From assembly GCA_001872985.1 (NCBI GenBank), contig MNYA01000323.1, forward strand, positions 1 to 7,480: 7,480 nt of DNA, given 5' to 3'. The position numbers and the translations under genes were made by a program. Positions 6,053-7,480 of the stretch are shown here, piece after piece; position 1 is the stretch's first letter, and the number at the start of each line of letters is the position of its first letter. The stretch comes from a bacterium CG2_30_54_10 (GTDB lineage Bacteria; Muiribacteriota; Ozemobacteria; Ozemobacterales; Ozemobacteraceae). Below the pieces are notes generated by a model, which did not search any database, was not told the DNA's origin, and was given only the letters and a program-made list of their open reading frames with translations.

Positions 6053-7480
6053 ATGAAAAACGGAAATGAAGCGTGGAAAGACATCGGCGACGAATTGGAA
6101 GCCGAGGATGGCCCGAGCAATCCTTCCGATCTTCCTGAGTTTCCCGGTCCCGGTGGCCTTGAAGAGCTTCTTGGCAGGGCTGACGATCTCGCCCGTTGGG
6201 TAGAGGTCGCCATTGCCACCGCTCGCGGGAACCCTTCCCGTTTCGCCGATCTCGATCTGACCGGGCTGGAACTAGGCCTTGTTTTGTTGCGCGAACGCCT
6301 CATTATTGAGGCAGGTTCCGATCTTTCATTGCCTCTGGTAGCGGTTATCTGCGGCGGAACGAACGTCGGAAAATCCACTCTGCTCAATTCCCTATCAGGG
6401 AAGCAGGTGACCCAATCAGGAAGCACAGCCAGCCTTACCAAGCGGATCGTCGGCGCGGCCCCGGCGGAACAGCTTCGAAAGCTTGTCTCGGCCCACCAGG
6501 AATTCAAACTCCTCCCGGCCGCTGAGTTATCGAGTTCCACTTCCCGTCGCCATGCGATCTATCGGGTGGAATCCGGCGATCTGCCGGCGGAGTTTCCGAT
6601 CCTGCTCGATACGCCTGACATCGATAGTTCCGACACCCGATGCCGGGATGCGACCCGTTTCAGTCTGGGCCTGGGGGATTTTGTCATCTGGGTGACCACT
6701 CAGCAGAAATACAAGGATGATTCGGGAGTCCAGTTTCTCAACGAAGCGATGGCAATGATGCGACGTCGGATCGATGTGTTCAACCAAGCCCTGCCGCGCC
6801 ATTCGGAGGCTCTCGAGGACATGCTTCGTTATTACGGTGAGCACTGGCCAAACAACGAACGTTCGATTTTTCGCATTTCCGAACAGGCGAATCTGGGTGA
6901 GGGGATGATTCCGGCGGCGGAGGTCGGGCCTCTTCGCGAGAAGCTAACGGAGGCTGTTAACGATCGGCGCAAGATCAAGGCACAAACGGTGCTGCACGCG
7001 CTTCAAGAGGCGGGGGGCCGGCTGAGTAATTCGGCTAAACAGATGGTCCGCCGGCAACGTGAATGGCGGCGGGTCATCGCCTCAATGAACCAGCGATTCG
7101 AAAAGGTGCTGTTCGATCCGCTGCGGGCATTGCCCGGACATGCCGCACCTTTCGAATTGCAAGGGGCGATCGTACGGACCCTTGGGCCCCGCATCCAGAC
7201 GCCGGTCAGCGAATTTTTGAGCCAGATCAACCGATCGGCGGGAGATGCGGTGTCCTGGACCTTGAACAAACTTCCCTTCAAGACCTTTCTCGGGCACTAC
7301 GCTGAAACCCCTGATCCGATCGCACGCCGGGACCAGCTCGATCTGGAACAGGCTCGAAAGATTCTTGAAAACGCGAGGTTCGATCTTCTCGAATTTGCCC
7401 GGCTCCGTGCGGGGGCGGGTCAGCCCCTGCTGGTCAAGTTCCATCAGGAGCTGAAAGCGATCGATCTCCCGACCCCGGAA
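6053..7480 (+). CDS. P-loop GTPase associated with the tubulin-like/vWA system, 3' end beyond window
   Basis: The frame is open for 476 codons to the window edge with no stop, so the protein is larger than seen here. Following a variable acidic start, PLVAVICGGTNVGKSTLLNS (residues 94-113) holds a textbook G1/P-loop (G101-G106-K107-S108-T109). A Ser/Thr-rich stretch (121-129, with T125 or T129 as candidate G2) follows. ILLDTPDIDSSDT (183-195) is G3 with D186; the usual DxxG glycine is replaced by D189. G4 is unclear: VFNQALPR (242-249) sits where NKxD is expected and keeps only the Asn. From about 295 the protein is helical and basic, without a recognised domain. ATG 6053 is the first ATG; a GTG at 6005 in the same frame is possible but lies in the repeat. 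The 'distinct GTPase' of the FtsZ-like family 2 gene set is the best match. It is soluble in the visible part. Confidence 0.85.
   Translation, partial: MKNGNEAWKDIGDELEAEDGPSNPSDLPEFPGPGGLEELLGRADDLARWVEVAIATARGNPSRFADLDLTGLELGLVLLRERLIIEAGSDLSLPLVAVICGGTNVGKSTLLNSLSGKQVTQSGSTASLTKRIVGAAPAEQLRKLVSAHQEFKLLPAAELSSSTSRRHAIYRVESGDLPAEFPILLDTPDIDSSDTRCRDATRFSLGLGDFVIWVTTQQKYKDDSGVQFLNEAMAMMRRRIDVFNQALPRHSEALEDMLRYYGEHWPNNERSIFRISEQANLGEGMIPAAEVGPLREKLTEAVNDRRKIKAQTVLHALQEAGGRLSNSAKQMVRRQREWRRVIASMNQRFEKVLFDPLRALPGHAAPFELQGAIVRTLGPRIQTPVSEFLSQINRSAGDAVSWTLNKLPFKTFLGHYAETPDPIARRDQLDLEQARKILENARFDLLEFARLRAGAGQPLLVKFHQELKAIDLPTPE

Overview
The window reads as a stretch of a moderately GC-rich (mid-50s percent by eye) bacterial chromosome. 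The organism cannot be named. An Rpn-type nuclease/transposase tail, a nucleotide-sugar dehydratase remnant and a tubulin-like/vWA/GTPase gene set suggest a free-living, probably Gram-negative bacterium with a large accessory genome, but this is only an impression.

Left part (1-1212): a decayed or accessory zone. It holds the 3' end of a PD-(D/E)XK nuclease family transposase (Rpn/TIGR01784-like) ending in ten 12-bp coding repeats. On the opposite strand is a truncated C-terminal remnant of a CapD/FlaA1-type nucleotide-sugar dehydratase (Polysacc_synt_2). Then come about 180 bp without a convincing gene, including a perfect 7-bp-arm inverted repeat.

Right part (1226-7480): all genes on the plus strand. 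A near-consensus sigma-70 promoter (TTGACA, 18 bp, TATACT) precedes a 1051-aa tubulin/FtsZ-superfamily protein. Next are an 84-aa protein with three predicted membrane segments, a 344-aa membrane-anchored von Willebrand A (vWA) protein with an intact MIDAS, and a P-loop GTPase that is open to the window edge. This set matches the predicted membrane-remodelling system that Makarova and Koonin (2010) proposed around the second new FtsZ-like family (FtsZ-like protein, vWA protein, distinct GTPase, OmpA-family proteins). The OmpA component is not in the window and may lie downstream.

How it may work (inference): a cytosolic, nucleotide-dependent tubulin-like scaffold is linked to the envelope through the vWA protein and the small membrane protein, and the GTPase drives or gates the process. 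The small membrane protein and the vWA protein begin with the same short signature (MV[Q/E]V[S/A]P..[K/R]..ISI) just before their first membrane helix. This fixes both start codons and suggests a shared docking or targeting element. The gaps between genes (175, 30 and 111 bp) are not tight, and one carries 16-bp tandem repeats, so internal promoters are possible.
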